NCBI GenBank assembly: GCA_018433865.1
Contig: JAHDQJ010000005.1
Coordinates: 45,134 to 109,133, forward strand
DNA length: 64,000 bases
From: Spirochaetales bacterium
GTDB lineage: Bacteria; Spirochaetota; Spirochaetia; Sphaerochaetales; Sphaerochaetaceae
Direction of reading: 5' to 3'
Under the pieces are notes generated by a model. It was not told where the DNA came from. It saw nothing but the letters and a program-made list of their open reading frames with translations, and did not search any database. Made by a program: the position numbers and the translations under genes. Below, one piece after another: positions 42,669-52,373 of this stretch (positions within the stretch are counted from its first letter, which is position 1; every line of letters begins with the position of its first letter).

Positions 42669-42692
42669 CACCGCGTCTGCCATCGGATCCTA

Positions 42693-42712
42693 TGTTGCAG
42701 CTTGTTGCAATT
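42693..42712. promoter_or_regulatory. tandem TGTTGCA repeat upstream of ade
   Basis: TGTTGCAGCT then TGTTGCAATT, 10-bp period, same orientation as at ygfK. Confidence 0.65.
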
Positions 42713-42718
42713 AATCGC

Positions 42719-42747
42719 TTGTTTCCTCCCAAAAGAGATGGTATCGT
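42719..42747 (+). promoter_or_regulatory. candidate ade promoter
   Basis: TTGTTT (42719-42724), 17-base spacer, extended -10 TGG-TATCGT (42742-42747). +1 would be about 42754, at the SD itself, so the leader would be very short; the assignment is tentative. Confidence 0.4.
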
Positions 42748-42767
42748 ACAGCAAGGAGGTCCATCTG

Positions 42768-44489
42768 ATGGGAAAGATCGATCGCAAGCACCTGATGGAT
42801 GTGGCTGCAGGAAGAGTGGAGGCAGATCTGGTCATCACCGGGGCAAGGGTCATCGATGTATGCAACGGAAGGATCACCGAAGGAGATGTCGCGATCGTTG
42901 ACGGCATGATAGCGGGCATCGGATCATACCGGGGAAAGCAGCGATTCGATGCCAGGGGCAAGTTCCTTGCACCGGGATTCATCGACGGTCACGTCCACAT
43001 CGAATCCTCGCTGGTCGATCCCGCTTCCTTCGCCGACTTGGTGGTTCCCCACGGGACGACTACGGTGATTGCCGACCCTCATGAGATATGCAACGTATGC
43101 GGCCTCGACGGCTTGGACTACTTGTTGGAAAGTTCTGAGGACCTGCCGTTGTCAGTATTCCTCATGATTCCCTCCTGCGTTCCCGCCACCACGTTCGAAC
43201 ACTCCGGAGCTGTCATGGACGCACAAGCCATCGCACAACGGATCAAAGTGGATCGGGTCCTCGGACTCGGTGAGATGATGGATGCGGTGGGGACCGTAGG
43301 TGCTGAACAGAGGATTTTGGACAAGCTCGCGGTTGCGTATGAAACAGGCAAGCTCATCGACGGACACGCTCCGGGCCTGTCGGGACACGAATTGAACGCA
43401 TACGCCGCGGCTTCCATCCATACCGACCACGAGTGTGCCACGAAAGAGGATCTTCAGGATCGGATCGCACGGGGCATGCATGTGCTGCTCAGGGAGGGTT
43501 CCGCGTGCCACGATCTTCGCAATCTCTTGCAAGGTGTCGACGCTTCCAACAGCAGGATGTGTCTCTTCTGTACCGATGACAGGCAACCTTTCTCGATCCT
43601 TGAGGAAGGCCATGTGGACAACCATCTGCGCATCGCAGTGGAGGAGGGAGTGCACCCGATCGAGGCGATAAGGATGGCCACGCTCAACGCGTCGGAGTGC
43701 TATCGCCTGTACGATCGGGGTGCGATCGTCCCCGGAAGGAGAGCCGACCTGGTCCTGTTGGAAGACCTCAGGAAGTTCAAGGTAATGAACGTCTGGACCG
43801 GGGGGAACCTCTTCGTACCCCGGACCGAAGGCACGATGGCCCCGATTCCTCCTGCAGTGGCGGGACGCATGAACATCGGGGATTTTTCGATCGGCAAGCT
43901 ACGCCTGTACCTGTCGCGACCGACAGTCCGTGTCATCGATATCCTTGAGGGATCGGTCGTGACCGAGGCGGGCAAGGCTACCGTACCGATCGGTACGGAT
44001 GGTTGCTATGAGAACGATCCGACGCAGGATGTCGTGAAGCTGGCGGTGATCGAACGGCACCAGGGGACGGGAAACGTCGGGCTTGCCCTGATCAGGGGCT
44101 ATGGACTGCAACATGGTGCGGTCGCGACCACCATTGCCCACGATTCACACAATATCATCGTAGCTGGAGACAATGATCCTGACATGGTGCTCGCTGTCGA
44201 GACCTTGATGCGACTGGGAGGCGGTATCGTGATGGTGCACGGCGGTGAGGTCCTGGACAGCCTCGCACTCCCGATCGCTGGATTGATGACCAATCTCGGT
44301 GGGAATCATGTGCATGAGCGGTTCACGCAGATGCATCGCAAGGCGGTGAGACGACTGAGCATCCACGATGGGATCGATCCGTTCATGACGTTGAGTTTCA
44401 TGGCACTGCCCGTCATCCCTCATCTCAAGGTGACCGACATGGGACTGTTCGACGTCGATGCCTTTCGCTTCGTTCCACTGGAGCTCTAA
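42768..44489 (+). CDS. ade: adenine deaminase
   Basis: 573 residues from ATG 42768 (AAGGAGG at 8). Ade-type amidohydrolase: HVHIESSLVDP, DPHEICNV, the DDRQPFSILEEGHVD segment and the C-terminal AHDSHNIIVAGDND domain. Converts adenine to hypoxanthine, feeding the purine catabolic island. The frame open to 42546 overlaps ygeW and its terminator and is not coding. Confidence 0.95.
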   Translation: MGKIDRKHLMDVAAGRVEADLVITGARVIDVCNGRITEGDVAIVDGMIAGIGSYRGKQRFDARGKFLAPGFIDGHVHIESSLVDPASFADLVVPHGTTTVIADPHEICNVCGLDGLDYLLESSEDLPLSVFLMIPSCVPATTFEHSGAVMDAQAIAQRIKVDRVLGLGEMMDAVGTVGAEQRILDKLAVAYETGKLIDGHAPGLSGHELNAYAAASIHTDHECATKEDLQDRIARGMHVLLREGSACHDLRNLLQGVDASNSRMCLFCTDDRQPFSILEEGHVDNHLRIAVEEGVHPIEAIRMATLNASECYRLYDRGAIVPGRRADLVLLEDLRKFKVMNVWTGGNLFVPRTEGTMAPIPPAVAGRMNIGDFSIGKLRLYLSRPTVRVIDILEGSVVTEAGKATVPIGTDGCYENDPTQDVVKLAVIERHQGTGNVGLALIRGYGLQHGAVATTIAHDSHNIIVAGDNDPDMVLAVETLMRLGGGIVMVHGGEVLDSLALPIAGLMTNLGGNHVHERFTQMHRKAVRRLSIHDGIDPFMTLSFMALPVIPHLKVTDMGLFDVDAFRFVPLEL

Positions 44490-44511
44490 ACTGCGAAATT
44501 CACAGGAGAAC

Positions 44512-44544
44512 AAAAAACAGGCCGTTCCACATGGGACGGCCTGT
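44512..44544. terminator. bidirectional terminator between ade and the purine permease gene
   Basis: 12-bp stem ACAGGCCGTTCC/GGGACGGCCTGT (44517-44528 with 44533-44544, one wobble), loop ACAT. On the minus strand it ends in TTTTTT; on the plus strand a weaker CTTCTCT follows. Confidence 0.85.
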
Positions 44545-44566
44545 CTTCTCTGCACACGCGATCGCG

Positions 44567-45850
44567 TCAGCTGAGCAGCAGCTTCAGCAACAGGAGCACT
44601 GCGATGACCACCATCATCGGAGTGATTTCCTTTGCGCGCTTGGTGAACAGCTTCAGCAGGATCCAGCTCAGGGCTCCGTACATGATACCGTTGGCGATCG
44701 AGTAGGAGGTGACCATGAACAGGATGGTCAGGAACGCAGGGATCGCTTCGGTAGGCTCGTCGAAATCGATATCCCGGACGGGGCTGATCATGAACAGACC
44801 GACGAGGATCAACGCGGGAGCGGTGGCCGCACCGGGGATCGAGATGAACAACGGGGAGAGGAAGAGGGAGATCAGGAACAGCACGGCGACGGTAAGGCTC
44901 GTGAGACCGGTCCTTCCACCTTCGCTGACACCGGCGGAACTTTCCACATACGTCGTGACGGTGGAGGTGCCGAGCATCGCGCCCACGGTGGTGCCGATCG
45001 CGTCAGCGAACAGCGCTTCCTTGCATTTGGGGATCGTCCCGTCCTTCTCAAGCATGTTGGCCTTGGTGGCGCAGCCGATCAGGGTTCCGACCGTATCGAA
45101 CATGTCGACGAAGAGGAATGTGAAGATGATCACCAGCATGTCGATGCTGAAGATATCCTTGAACGAGAAGGCGAGGAACGTGGGAGCGAGTGAAGGAGGC
45201 ATGAAGCTGCCACCGCCCCAGGAGGTCACTCCGAGGGGAATCCCGATGAGCGTGGTGCCGATGATACCGAGCAACAGGGCTCCGCGAACCTTGTACGCCA
45301 CCAGGATGCTGGTGATCACCAAGCCGATGACTGCCAACAACGCAGTGCCCTTGGTGATGTCGCCGAGCTGTACCAAGGTGGCTCCGTCTACGATGATGCC
45401 AGCGTTCTGCAGTCCGATGAAGGCGATGAACAGTCCGATACCTACGCTGATCGCTTTCTTCACATTGGAGGGAATCGAGTTCACGATCGCTTCACGGATG
45501 TTGAAGGCCGTCAGTGCGATGAAGATGATTCCTTCGATGAAGACCGCGGCCAGTGCCTGCTGCCAGGAATAGCCCATGGTCAGGACCACCGTGTAGGCGA
45601 AGAAGGCGTTCAACCCCATCCCCGGAGCCAGCGCGAACGGCAGATTGGCCAAAAAGGCCATCACCAGCGTCGCGATCGCGGAAGAGAGCGCGGTGGCTGT
45701 GAACACAGCACCGAAATCCATTCCTGCTTCCGACAACATAAGGGGGTTCACGATGAGGATGTAGGCCATCGTCAAGAACGTGGTCACACCAGCGAGCACC
45801 TCGGTCCGCACATTCGTCTTATGCGCGGAGAGCTTGAATAATTTTTCCAT
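44567..45850 (-). CDS. pbuG: NCS2 purine permease (AzgA/PbuG type)
   Basis: 427 residues from ATG 45850 (AAGGAG at 7), 12 or so hydrophobic segments. NCS2 adenine/guanine/hypoxanthine permease signature: FLTMAYILIVNPLML, ALAPGMGLNAFFAYTVV, and TVTTYVESSAGVSEGGRTGLTSL. Proton-coupled uptake of hypoxanthine, guanine or adenine at the inner membrane. Convergent with ade; supplies the island with substrate. No purine riboswitch is visible in the upstream region. Confidence 0.92.
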   Translation of the reverse strand: MEKLFKLSAHKTNVRTEVLAGVTTFLTMAYILIVNPLMLSEAGMDFGAVFTATALSSAIATLVMAFLANLPFALAPGMGLNAFFAYTVVLTMGYSWQQALAAVFIEGIIFIALTAFNIREAIVNSIPSNVKKAISVGIGLFIAFIGLQNAGIIVDGATLVQLGDITKGTALLAVIGLVITSILVAYKVRGALLLGIIGTTLIGIPLGVTSWGGGSFMPPSLAPTFLAFSFKDIFSIDMLVIIFTFLFVDMFDTVGTLIGCATKANMLEKDGTIPKCKEALFADAIGTTVGAMLGTSTVTTYVESSAGVSEGGRTGLTSLTVAVLFLISLFLSPLFISIPGAATAPALILVGLFMISPVRDIDFDEPTEAIPAFLTILFMVTSYSIANGIMYGALSWILLKLFTKRAKEITPMMVVIAVLLLLKLLLS

Positions 45851-45979
45851 TTGATCACTCCTTCTCAATGGATACTTCGATAGTTCGATTCTATCCGGAA
45901 ATGAGGAATTTGTACAGAAAAATATGCGTTTACGAAAGCTCAGCTGATAAATTTTGCTTTATTCCAAAAAATGGTGCGA

Positions 45980-46756
45980 TCAATAGGAACGGAGGACCAC
46001 GACCTTGTCCCCATGGAGGAATGTTTCCATCGGCGTATCATAAAGCCGGCTCAACAGTTCGCTTGTCAAGGCAGTGCCGACCGGTCCGCTGTATAATATT
46101 TTCCCTTGGCTCATCATTGCCACGTTGTGCGCACACTCAGCCGCGACATTCGGGTCGTGGGTGGTGAAGAAGAGGGTGATGCCACGCTTGGACAGGCTCT
46201 TTAGAATGTCGATCACCCGTGCAGTATTGCCCGGATCAAGACTGCTTGTCGGTTCGTCTAGCAAAAGTACGCGTGGCTGCTGGGCCAACGCGCGCGCAAG
46301 GAGCAGCAACTGATGCTCGCCTCCGCTGAGCGTGGTGACCGTGCGATCGGCGATTTCCCCGATTCCCACGAGCCTGATGGACTCGCGAGCGATATCCACG
46401 TCCTCACGGGAGGGAGATGCGAGCTCATGCAGATACGGAGAACGTCCGAAAAGCACGTACTCCATGACCGAGAAGGAGAACCGCGATCCTTCCTCCTGGG
46501 GAACCAGGCTGACGGTCCTTCCCAGGTCTTTCCGCCGATAGGAACCGAGTTCACGATCGAACAGCGAGATGTTACCTGCCTCCGGCTGGCGCCAGCGGAG
46601 GAGCAGGTCCATCAACGTCGACTTTCCGGCCCCATTGGGACCAAGCAGTACCGTCGTCATGCCTTCGGGAATGCAGAGGTCGAGCCCGTCCACTGCCGAT
46701 TTGCTGCGGCCGGGATACCGATACGATACCTCCTCGAGCCGATAGGCACACCTCAT
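45980..46756 (-). CDS. FecCDE-type ABC transporter ATP-binding protein
   Basis: 258 residues from ATG 46756. Walker A GPNGAGKST near 36, Q-loop VPQEEGSRFSFSVMEYVLFGR, signature LSGGEHQLLLLARAL (H and L replace the usual R and R/V), Walker B LLLDEPTSSLD. Energises uptake of an iron complex, haem, cobalamin or similar chelate. ATGA overlap with the permease gene. Confidence 0.92.
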   Translation of the reverse strand: MRCAYRLEEVSYRYPGRSKSAVDGLDLCIPEGMTTVLLGPNGAGKSTLMDLLLRWRQPEAGNISLFDRELGSYRRKDLGRTVSLVPQEEGSRFSFSVMEYVLFGRSPYLHELASPSREDVDIARESIRLVGIGEIADRTVTTLSGGEHQLLLLARALAQQPRVLLLDEPTSSLDPGNTARVIDILKSLSKRGITLFFTTHDPNVAAECAHNVAMMSQGKILYSGPVGTALTSELLSRLYDTPMETFLHGDKVVVLRSY

Positions 46757-47769
46757 AGTTTCACCTCGGTCTGTTTCCTGGTGAGGATGATCACGAACAC
46801 GCATGCACCGAGCAGGCTGGTGATGACTCCGAGGGGAATCTCACTGGAGAGAAGCGTCCGGCCAAGCGTATCGCACGCAAGCAGGAATATGGCTCCCATC
46901 ACCATGGAACCGGGCAATGCGAACCGTGCATCTGACCCGAAGACACGCCGTCCGAGGTGGGGAATGATCAGACCCACCCAACCGACCAATCCTGCAACCG
47001 ATATGATTGCGGTCGTGGCAACGGTGGCGATGAACAGTACCAACGATTTTTCCCGACTCACCGCGATGCCGATGGAGTGCGCGGTCCGCTCGTCAAGACT
47101 GAGGATGTTGATTCTCCAGCGGATGATCAAAAGCACCGTCAGTGCGATCCACATGACGGGCATCACGCTCCAGGCAGCCTTCCATGTCCCGTTCCACAAA
47201 CCGCCCATCATCCAGAAGGTGATGTCCTGCAAGCTTGTGGTCGGATCGGCGATCAGCTTGATGATTGCCAGGGCAGAGGAGAACACCGCTCCGACAGCGA
47301 TTCCCGAGAGTACGAGACGCAATATCCAACCACCGAACCGGAAGAGTCGCGCTAGCCTATAGGAAAGCACCAGCGCAAGCAGTCCGAACACCGTCGCGCT
47401 GAGTTGGACGGCAAGGGCAGAGAACCCCGAGAGCACGATGGCCAAGGCGGCCCCGAAGGCCGCACCTTGCGAGACACCGAGGAATCCCGGTTCTACCAAG
47501 GGATTGGCAAAGAGCATCTGGAAGACGAATCCGCTGGCTGCGAGTGCAGCTCCTCCGGTGATGGCCAGAAGAATTCTCGGGAGACGCACGTCAAGGACGA
47601 TTCGCGCGAGCAGGGGATCGGTAAGGATCCTTGCCGGATTCGCCAGGCCGGCGCGAGGATATCTGCCGAGCAGAAGTGCGATGAGGACGCTCAGGACCAA
47701 GCACAGCAGTGCGAGCAGCAGCTTGTTCCGATAAGAATTGCTCCGCTGGATAAAGCTGTCGTACATCAT
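46753..47769 (-). CDS. FecCD-type ABC transporter permease
   Basis: 338 residues, about ten membrane helices. FecCD/BtuC family motifs: DVRLPRILLAITGGAALAASG, NPLVEPGFLGVSQGAAFGAA, the coupling-helix GIAV and GLVGWVGLIIPHLGRRVFG. Forms the inner-membrane channel with the ATPase at 45980. ATGA overlaps both neighbours. Confidence 0.94.
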   Translation of the reverse strand: MMYDSFIQRSNSYRNKLLLALLCLVLSVLIALLLGRYPRAGLANPARILTDPLLARIVLDVRLPRILLAITGGAALAASGFVFQMLFANPLVEPGFLGVSQGAAFGAALAIVLSGFSALAVQLSATVFGLLALVLSYRLARLFRFGGWILRLVLSGIAVGAVFSSALAIIKLIADPTTSLQDITFWMMGGLWNGTWKAAWSVMPVMWIALTVLLIIRWRINILSLDERTAHSIGIAVSREKSLVLFIATVATTAIISVAGLVGWVGLIIPHLGRRVFGSDARFALPGSMVMGAIFLLACDTLGRTLLSSEIPLGVITSLLGACVFVIILTRKQTEVKL

Positions 47770-48872
47770 CGTTCCATTGATGCCAGATAGGATCGTACAA
47801 GCTTCCCGAGGATGTCCTCATCGGTGATGTGGTAAAAATCACGATAGAACGAGCGTATTTCGCTTTCCATGTCGAACGATGAGAACCGATCGGGATGCAA
47901 CTGAGCGGCAAGCCACTGAAGACCCAGTATCCAACGGCTGTCCGATTGGATGTAGTTCACGACATCCGCAGGGGTGGCTCTGATGTTCCCCCGTGTGGCG
48001 GCACGGAGTTGCTGCCACTGTGAACCGGAGGCGATTTCTTCGAGGAACGGTTGTGCGGGACTCTTGTAGCTGATGAGGAACACATGATCGGCATCCCACC
48101 GGGCTATCTGTTCGAATGAGACCTTACGCCATGCGTTGGCCGCAAGATCATCATCCTTCCACACAGGGACTCCTCCCGCACTTTCGACGATCGTCGTCTG
48201 GATCCACTCTTTTGGTGCCACGCTGAAGGCGGTGATGCCATCGGCACGGGCTGCCTGCATCATCAGCACGGTAGGTCTCTCTTGTGCGGACAGGCCTTCC
48301 AAAGCCGACGCCACCGCGTGTTCCCGCCTGTCGAATTCCTCGTTCAGTCTCTGCGGTGTCTCTTCGTCCCCCAACAGCATTCCGAGCTGTACGATCTCCT
48401 CCTTCCAAGCTTGCGGAGTCTCGAGGTTCATGGTGAACACCGGGATGCCGAACGGTTCGAGCTGTTTCACGATGGAGTCGTAGTTGCTGGTCTTCGTGAT
48501 CACCAGATCGGGTGCATGGGCGATGATCTCCTCGGGTCCCATCTGCTGGCCAAGCCGCTGTTGGGTTGCGAATCGCGGATCGATGAGGTTGAAAAAATCT
48601 CCCAGGCCTTGATTCGTCACCGAAAGCAACACTTCCGTCTCCATGGCGACGGGAAAGAGGAACAGGGCATCTGCCGGCATGATCGCAGCTTTCCCTGCAA
48701 CGAGGATGCGATTGATCGGTCCGGCAACGGTGACGATCCTCCCCGATGCATCGGTCGCAGTCCTGACCGATTCCGTCGGAGGATGTTCCACGGTTCCCCG
48801 GGCATAGAGCACAGGAACTGTCACGAGTGAGAGAACCAGGATGACAAGCATGAGCGAACGTGTCTTGGACAT
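47766..48872 (-). CDS. FecB/BtuF-type periplasmic substrate-binding protein
   Basis: 368 residues from ATG 48872. Signal peptide (RSLMLVILVLSLVTVPVLYA) without a lipobox. Two lobes: DASGRIVTVAGPINRILVAG, GPEEIIAHAPDLVITKTSNYD, and a C-lobe ending in ILGLQWLAAQLHPD, typical of class III binding proteins for chelated iron, haem or corrinoids. The ligand is not predictable from sequence. The frame open to 49703 is antisense to proA. Promoter 48916-48944. Confidence 0.9.
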   Translation of the reverse strand: MSKTRSLMLVILVLSLVTVPVLYARGTVEHPPTESVRTATDASGRIVTVAGPINRILVAGKAAIMPADALFLFPVAMETEVLLSVTNQGLGDFFNLIDPRFATQQRLGQQMGPEEIIAHAPDLVITKTSNYDSIVKQLEPFGIPVFTMNLETPQAWKEEIVQLGMLLGDEETPQRLNEEFDRREHAVASALEGLSAQERPTVLMMQAARADGITAFSVAPKEWIQTTIVESAGGVPVWKDDDLAANAWRKVSFEQIARWDADHVFLISYKSPAQPFLEEIASGSQWQQLRAATRGNIRATPADVVNYIQSDSRWILGLQWLAAQLHPDRFSSFDMESEIRSFYRDFYHITDEDILGKLVRSYLASMER

Positions 48873-48915
48873 GGCGGTATATTCCTTATCAAAGCGGACT
48901 GGGAATGATTCTACC

Positions 48916-48944
48916 ATTATATGAACGATAATACAACGGTAAAA
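48916..48944 (-). promoter_or_regulatory. promoter of the FecBCD-type transporter operon
   Basis: Minus strand consensus -10 TATAAT (48916-48921); -35 TTTTAC (48939-48944) at 17-base spacing. Confidence 0.6.
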
Positions 48945-49055
48945 GCGCATGCCTTGATCAGCTTTTTGCATCCGACCTTGCATCAGCGATGGTTTCGGAG
49001 TAATCTGAGGATCATCACGGATGGAGTGAGGAATCGAGTGGAAAGCCATGACGAC

Positions 49056-50363
49056 ATGGATCGTTTCGGAGATCTGAAACGGTATCAGAGCATATTGGGT
49101 ACGGCGTCCGAAACGCAGCGCAACGCCATGCTGGAGGCGATCGCGCAGGCGTTGGAACACAATCTTCCCCGCATTGTGAAAGCCAATGCGATCGACCTTG
49201 TAGAGGCGGAGCGACAGCAACTCGCCGTGCCGCTTCGCAAGCGGCTGGTGATGGACGATCACAAACTCGCCGGTGTCTGCGAAGGGATCAGGCAGGTTGC
49301 GGCACTTCCCGATCCGATCGGGAGGATCCGGGAGCGGCGGCTTCTCGACGACTCTTTGGTGTTGGAACGAGTCTCCGTCCCCATCGGAGTGATCGGGATG
49401 ATCTTCGAGTCCCGACCCGATGCCTTGGTCCAGATACTCTCGCTCTGCCTGAAAAGTGGCAATGCGATCATCCTCAAGGGTGGAAGCGAGGCGTTGCAGA
49501 CGAACCGGATCCTTGTCCGGATCATCCGTGAGGCCTTGGAGGGATTCGATGCGGCCAGCGGCTGGATCGTACACCTGGAAAGCCGGGAGGATGTGCGGAC
49601 CCTTCTCGGGCTGGATTCCATTGTCGACCTTTTGATTCCACGGGGATCGAACGAGTTCGTCCGTTATGTGATGGATCATACGAGAATTCCGGTACTCGGA
49701 CACGCCGATGGGATATGTGCACTCTATGTCGATGAGTTCGCTTCAACAAACATGGCCGTTCGCGTCGCGGTCGATGCTAAGTGCCAGTACCCCGCGGTAT
49801 GCAATGCAATCGAGACACTGCTTGTCCACCAAAAGCAAGCAAAGGTATTTCTCCCTGCGTTCCAAAAAGCAGTGGAGCCGCATGCGGTGGTGATCCACGG
49901 GGATGAGCGTGTGCGATCCATCATCGAGTGTTCCGAAGCGACCGATACCGATTGGGACACCGAGTACCTCGGCTATGAGATCGCGATCAAGGTCGTCGAC
50001 TCGATCGATGAGGCAATCAGCCATATCGCATGCCATGGATCCGGTCACACCGATTGCATCGTGACCGAGGATGCGGACCGGGCTCGGCTGTTCCTCAGGC
50101 ATGTGGATTCCGCCGATGTGTTCTGGAACTGCAGTACCCGGTTTGCCGACGGATTCCGCTTCGGATTGGGTGCCGAAGTGGGTATCAGTACCCAGAAGAT
50201 CCATGCGCGAGGGCCGGTAGGGTTGGATGGTCTGGTGACGAGCAAGTGGCTGCTCGCAGGAAAAGGGCAGATAGTCGCCTCCTATGAGTCGGGCGACGCG
50301 TCATTCACACACCAGGATCTTCCCACGGAGGGAATCGGCATACTCGGGGAGGTCTTGCGGTGA
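49056..50363 (+). CDS. proA: gamma-glutamyl phosphate reductase
   Basis: 435 residues from ATG 49056; ProA is usually about 415-420. NADPH-dependent reduction of glutamyl-5-phosphate in proline synthesis. PIGVIGMIFESRPDALVQI, the ALCLKSGNA-like segment, catalytic Cys in CQYPAVCNAIETLLVH and GLGAEVGISTQKIHARGPVGL are present. The frame reaches to 48921 but the extra 45 codons overlap the divergent promoter. SD is weak (GGAAA at 11), so the start is uncertain. Couples to proB by GTGA overlap. Confidence 0.93.
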   Translation: MDRFGDLKRYQSILGTASETQRNAMLEAIAQALEHNLPRIVKANAIDLVEAERQQLAVPLRKRLVMDDHKLAGVCEGIRQVAALPDPIGRIRERRLLDDSLVLERVSVPIGVIGMIFESRPDALVQILSLCLKSGNAIILKGGSEALQTNRILVRIIREALEGFDAASGWIVHLESREDVRTLLGLDSIVDLLIPRGSNEFVRYVMDHTRIPVLGHADGICALYVDEFASTNMAVRVAVDAKCQYPAVCNAIETLLVHQKQAKVFLPAFQKAVEPHAVVIHGDERVRSIIECSEATDTDWDTEYLGYEIAIKVVDSIDEAISHIACHGSGHTDCIVTEDADRARLFLRHVDSADVFWNCSTRFADGFRFGLGAEVGISTQKIHARGPVGLDGLVTSKWLLAGKGQIVASYESGDASFTHQDLPTEGIGILGEVLR

Positions 50364-51469
50364 CACGCAATCTATCTTCCATCAAGAGAATCGTCGTGAA
50401 AGTCGGTACGAACCTGCTCAGCGACCGTAGTGGAATCGACTCACAGCGGATCGAACAGGTCGTCGAGGATATCGTGACCCTCCGCTCGCAAGGATTTCAA
50501 GTCCTGCTGGTCTCATCCGGCGCGATCGGACTCGGTGCGAAAGAATTGGGACGGACCTCGGCAGTCAAGCAGGTCGCATTGCGGCAAGCATGCGCCTCGA
50601 TCGGCCAGCCGATCCTGATGAGCCACTACCGCGCGGCGTTCAAGCGTCACGATGTCGTCTGTTCACAGGTGTTGATCACACGAAGCGAACTGAACGAACG
50701 CAAGACATTCGTCAACCTGAGAAATTCGGTGCAAACGCTCCTCGACCTCGGTGTCGTTCCGGTCTTCAACGAGAATGATGCGGTCAGCACCGCTGAAATC
50801 GGCACTGCCTTTGGCGACAACGACCGGATGAGTGCGTTCGTCGCAAGCAAGATCGACGCGGATCTGCTGGTGATCCTCACCGATATCGACGGACTGTATA
50901 CGAAGAATCCGAGGAAGGAACACGATGCTGTCCTGCTGGGAGAGGTGGAGAAGATAGATGATACGGTCCTCTCCTATGCGGGAACGGCCGGAAGTGTATT
51001 CTCGGTCGGTGGCATGAAAACGAAATTGCTTGCCGCGAAGATTGCCTCCACCGCAGGGTGTGCGACGATCATCGCAAGCGGGTATGAGAAGTCGGTGCTG
51101 TCCCGCCTGTTGGCAGGAGAGCCGCTCGGAACCTATATCCACGCGGACAAACGGCTCGGTCAGCGGGCCAGGTGGATCATCAACAGCAGTCCGAAGGGCA
51201 CGATACGGATCGATGAGGGAGCGGTGCGGGCGTTGCGTGCGCACAAGAGCCTGCTACCTTCAGGGGTCGTTTCGGTCGAGGGAGTGTTCCACGAAGGGGA
51301 CGTCGTCATGGTGAACGAGATCGCAAAGGCTGTTCCCTACTACAACAGCACCGAGATCATGGAGATGGCGGGATGTCAAAGCAAGGACATCCCCCGACGA
51401 TTGGGCAAGGGCAAGGCGGATGTGTTGTTCAGGCCCGAGGATATAGTGTTCTTGGATCATGCAGAATAA
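50360..51469 (+). CDS. proB: glutamate 5-kinase
   Basis: 369 residues. Amino-acid-kinase domain (VVKVGTNLLSD, VSSGAIGLGAKELG, NENDAVS, DIDGLYT) followed by a C-terminal PUA domain from about 275. Phosphorylates glutamate, first step of proline synthesis and site of feedback inhibition. GTG start at 50360 overlaps the proA TGA. Order proA-proB is reversed relative to the common proB-proA. Confidence 0.96.
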   Translation: MTRNLSSIKRIVVKVGTNLLSDRSGIDSQRIEQVVEDIVTLRSQGFQVLLVSSGAIGLGAKELGRTSAVKQVALRQACASIGQPILMSHYRAAFKRHDVVCSQVLITRSELNERKTFVNLRNSVQTLLDLGVVPVFNENDAVSTAEIGTAFGDNDRMSAFVASKIDADLLVILTDIDGLYTKNPRKEHDAVLLGEVEKIDDTVLSYAGTAGSVFSVGGMKTKLLAAKIASTAGCATIIASGYEKSVLSRLLAGEPLGTYIHADKRLGQRARWIINSSPKGTIRIDEGAVRALRAHKSLLPSGVVSVEGVFHEGDVVMVNEIAKAVPYYNSTEIMEMAGCQSKDIPRRLGKGKADVLFRPEDIVFLDHAE

Positions 51470-52373
51470 TTACCAGATTTTCCACCGGAAACAAGATATC
51501 GGGAAGCGCATCAGCCTCCTGCACCGGGAGGAGACCCTCTCGTTGGGGATGGTTGCCATGGAGGGAGGAGAGGCATTGGCCACCTCCATCGAGGAATTGA
51601 CCGCATGTGCCCCGACAAGGACCGTGCATGTGCTCATGTATGAAGAGCAGGGCCGCTTGCCAGAATTGCGTGCCAGGTTTCCCGATGTGACGTTCATCGT
51701 GTTCTCCGAACCGGTCTCGTTCGGGACGATGGCGAATTCCATGGCGAACGAATGTTACACCACATTCTTCTTCCTCACACGCAGTGACTTGAGGTGCTCA
51801 GGGTATGCGATGGATGAAGCCATCAAGCTGTTGCACCGCAGCGACAAGCCTTCCGTGATCACGGTTCGCCTGATGAATCGGTTGCAGGAACAGATACCGG
51901 TCATACAGGCTCCTCTGGTGCGTGACGGGCTGATCGATCCCATCTCCTTCCTCCCGACCGGCTCCATGGTCCCCACGCTCTATCCGTTTCTCGGTGTGGG
52001 ACTGTATGAACGGGCCCTTTTCCAACGATTGCGGGGATTCGATGAGCTGGTGGATGGGGAGTACTGGCAACAGTTGGATTTCGGTCTCCGTTCATGGCTC
52101 TACGGATATCCCATCCTCAACTTCCCCGGTCTGGAATGTACCTTTCCCACCCGCCAATTCATCATCGAGGATCGTTCTGAGCGGGAGGGAATCAAGCGGG
52201 TCCACACCAAAGCCTTGGGCGTCAGACAGATGAATGGCAAGAATTATCCGAAACGGATCGGACGATACCATGATGCACATGTCCAATCAGAGGTGAAAAA
52301 GCGACTTGCCCTCTACAAGACCGATTTCCTGCAACTGATGGACCAATGGACAGCTCCCGGAGAATACCGATGA
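51459..52373 (+). CDS. unknown protein with GT-A glycosyltransferase-like features
   Basis: 304 residues, soluble, no signal peptide. DVTFIVFSEPVSFGTMANSMANECYTTFFFLTRSDLRCSG resembles the nucleotide-binding half and DxD region of family-2 glycosyltransferases, and LFQRLRGFDELVDGEYWQQLDFGLRSWLYGYPI looks like the GFDE...ED acceptor motif of that fold. Overlaps proB by 11 bases and the amidase by 4, so it belongs to the proA-proB-amidase unit. A cell-envelope glycan role is plausible given the next gene, but unproven. Confidence 0.65.
   Translation: MQNNYQIFHRKQDIGKRISLLHREETLSLGMVAMEGGEALATSIEELTACAPTRTVHVLMYEEQGRLPELRARFPDVTFIVFSEPVSFGTMANSMANECYTTFFFLTRSDLRCSGYAMDEAIKLLHRSDKPSVITVRLMNRLQEQIPVIQAPLVRDGLIDPISFLPTGSMVPTLYPFLGVGLYERALFQRLRGFDELVDGEYWQQLDFGLRSWLYGYPILNFPGLECTFPTRQFIIEDRSEREGIKRVHTKALGVRQMNGKNYPKRIGRYHDAHVQSEVKKRLALYKTDFLQLMDQWTAPGEYR

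Noticed and set aside
45851..45979. Purine riboswitch before the purine permease gene
   Set aside because: The conserved junction sequences of the purine aptamer are not present on the minus strand.
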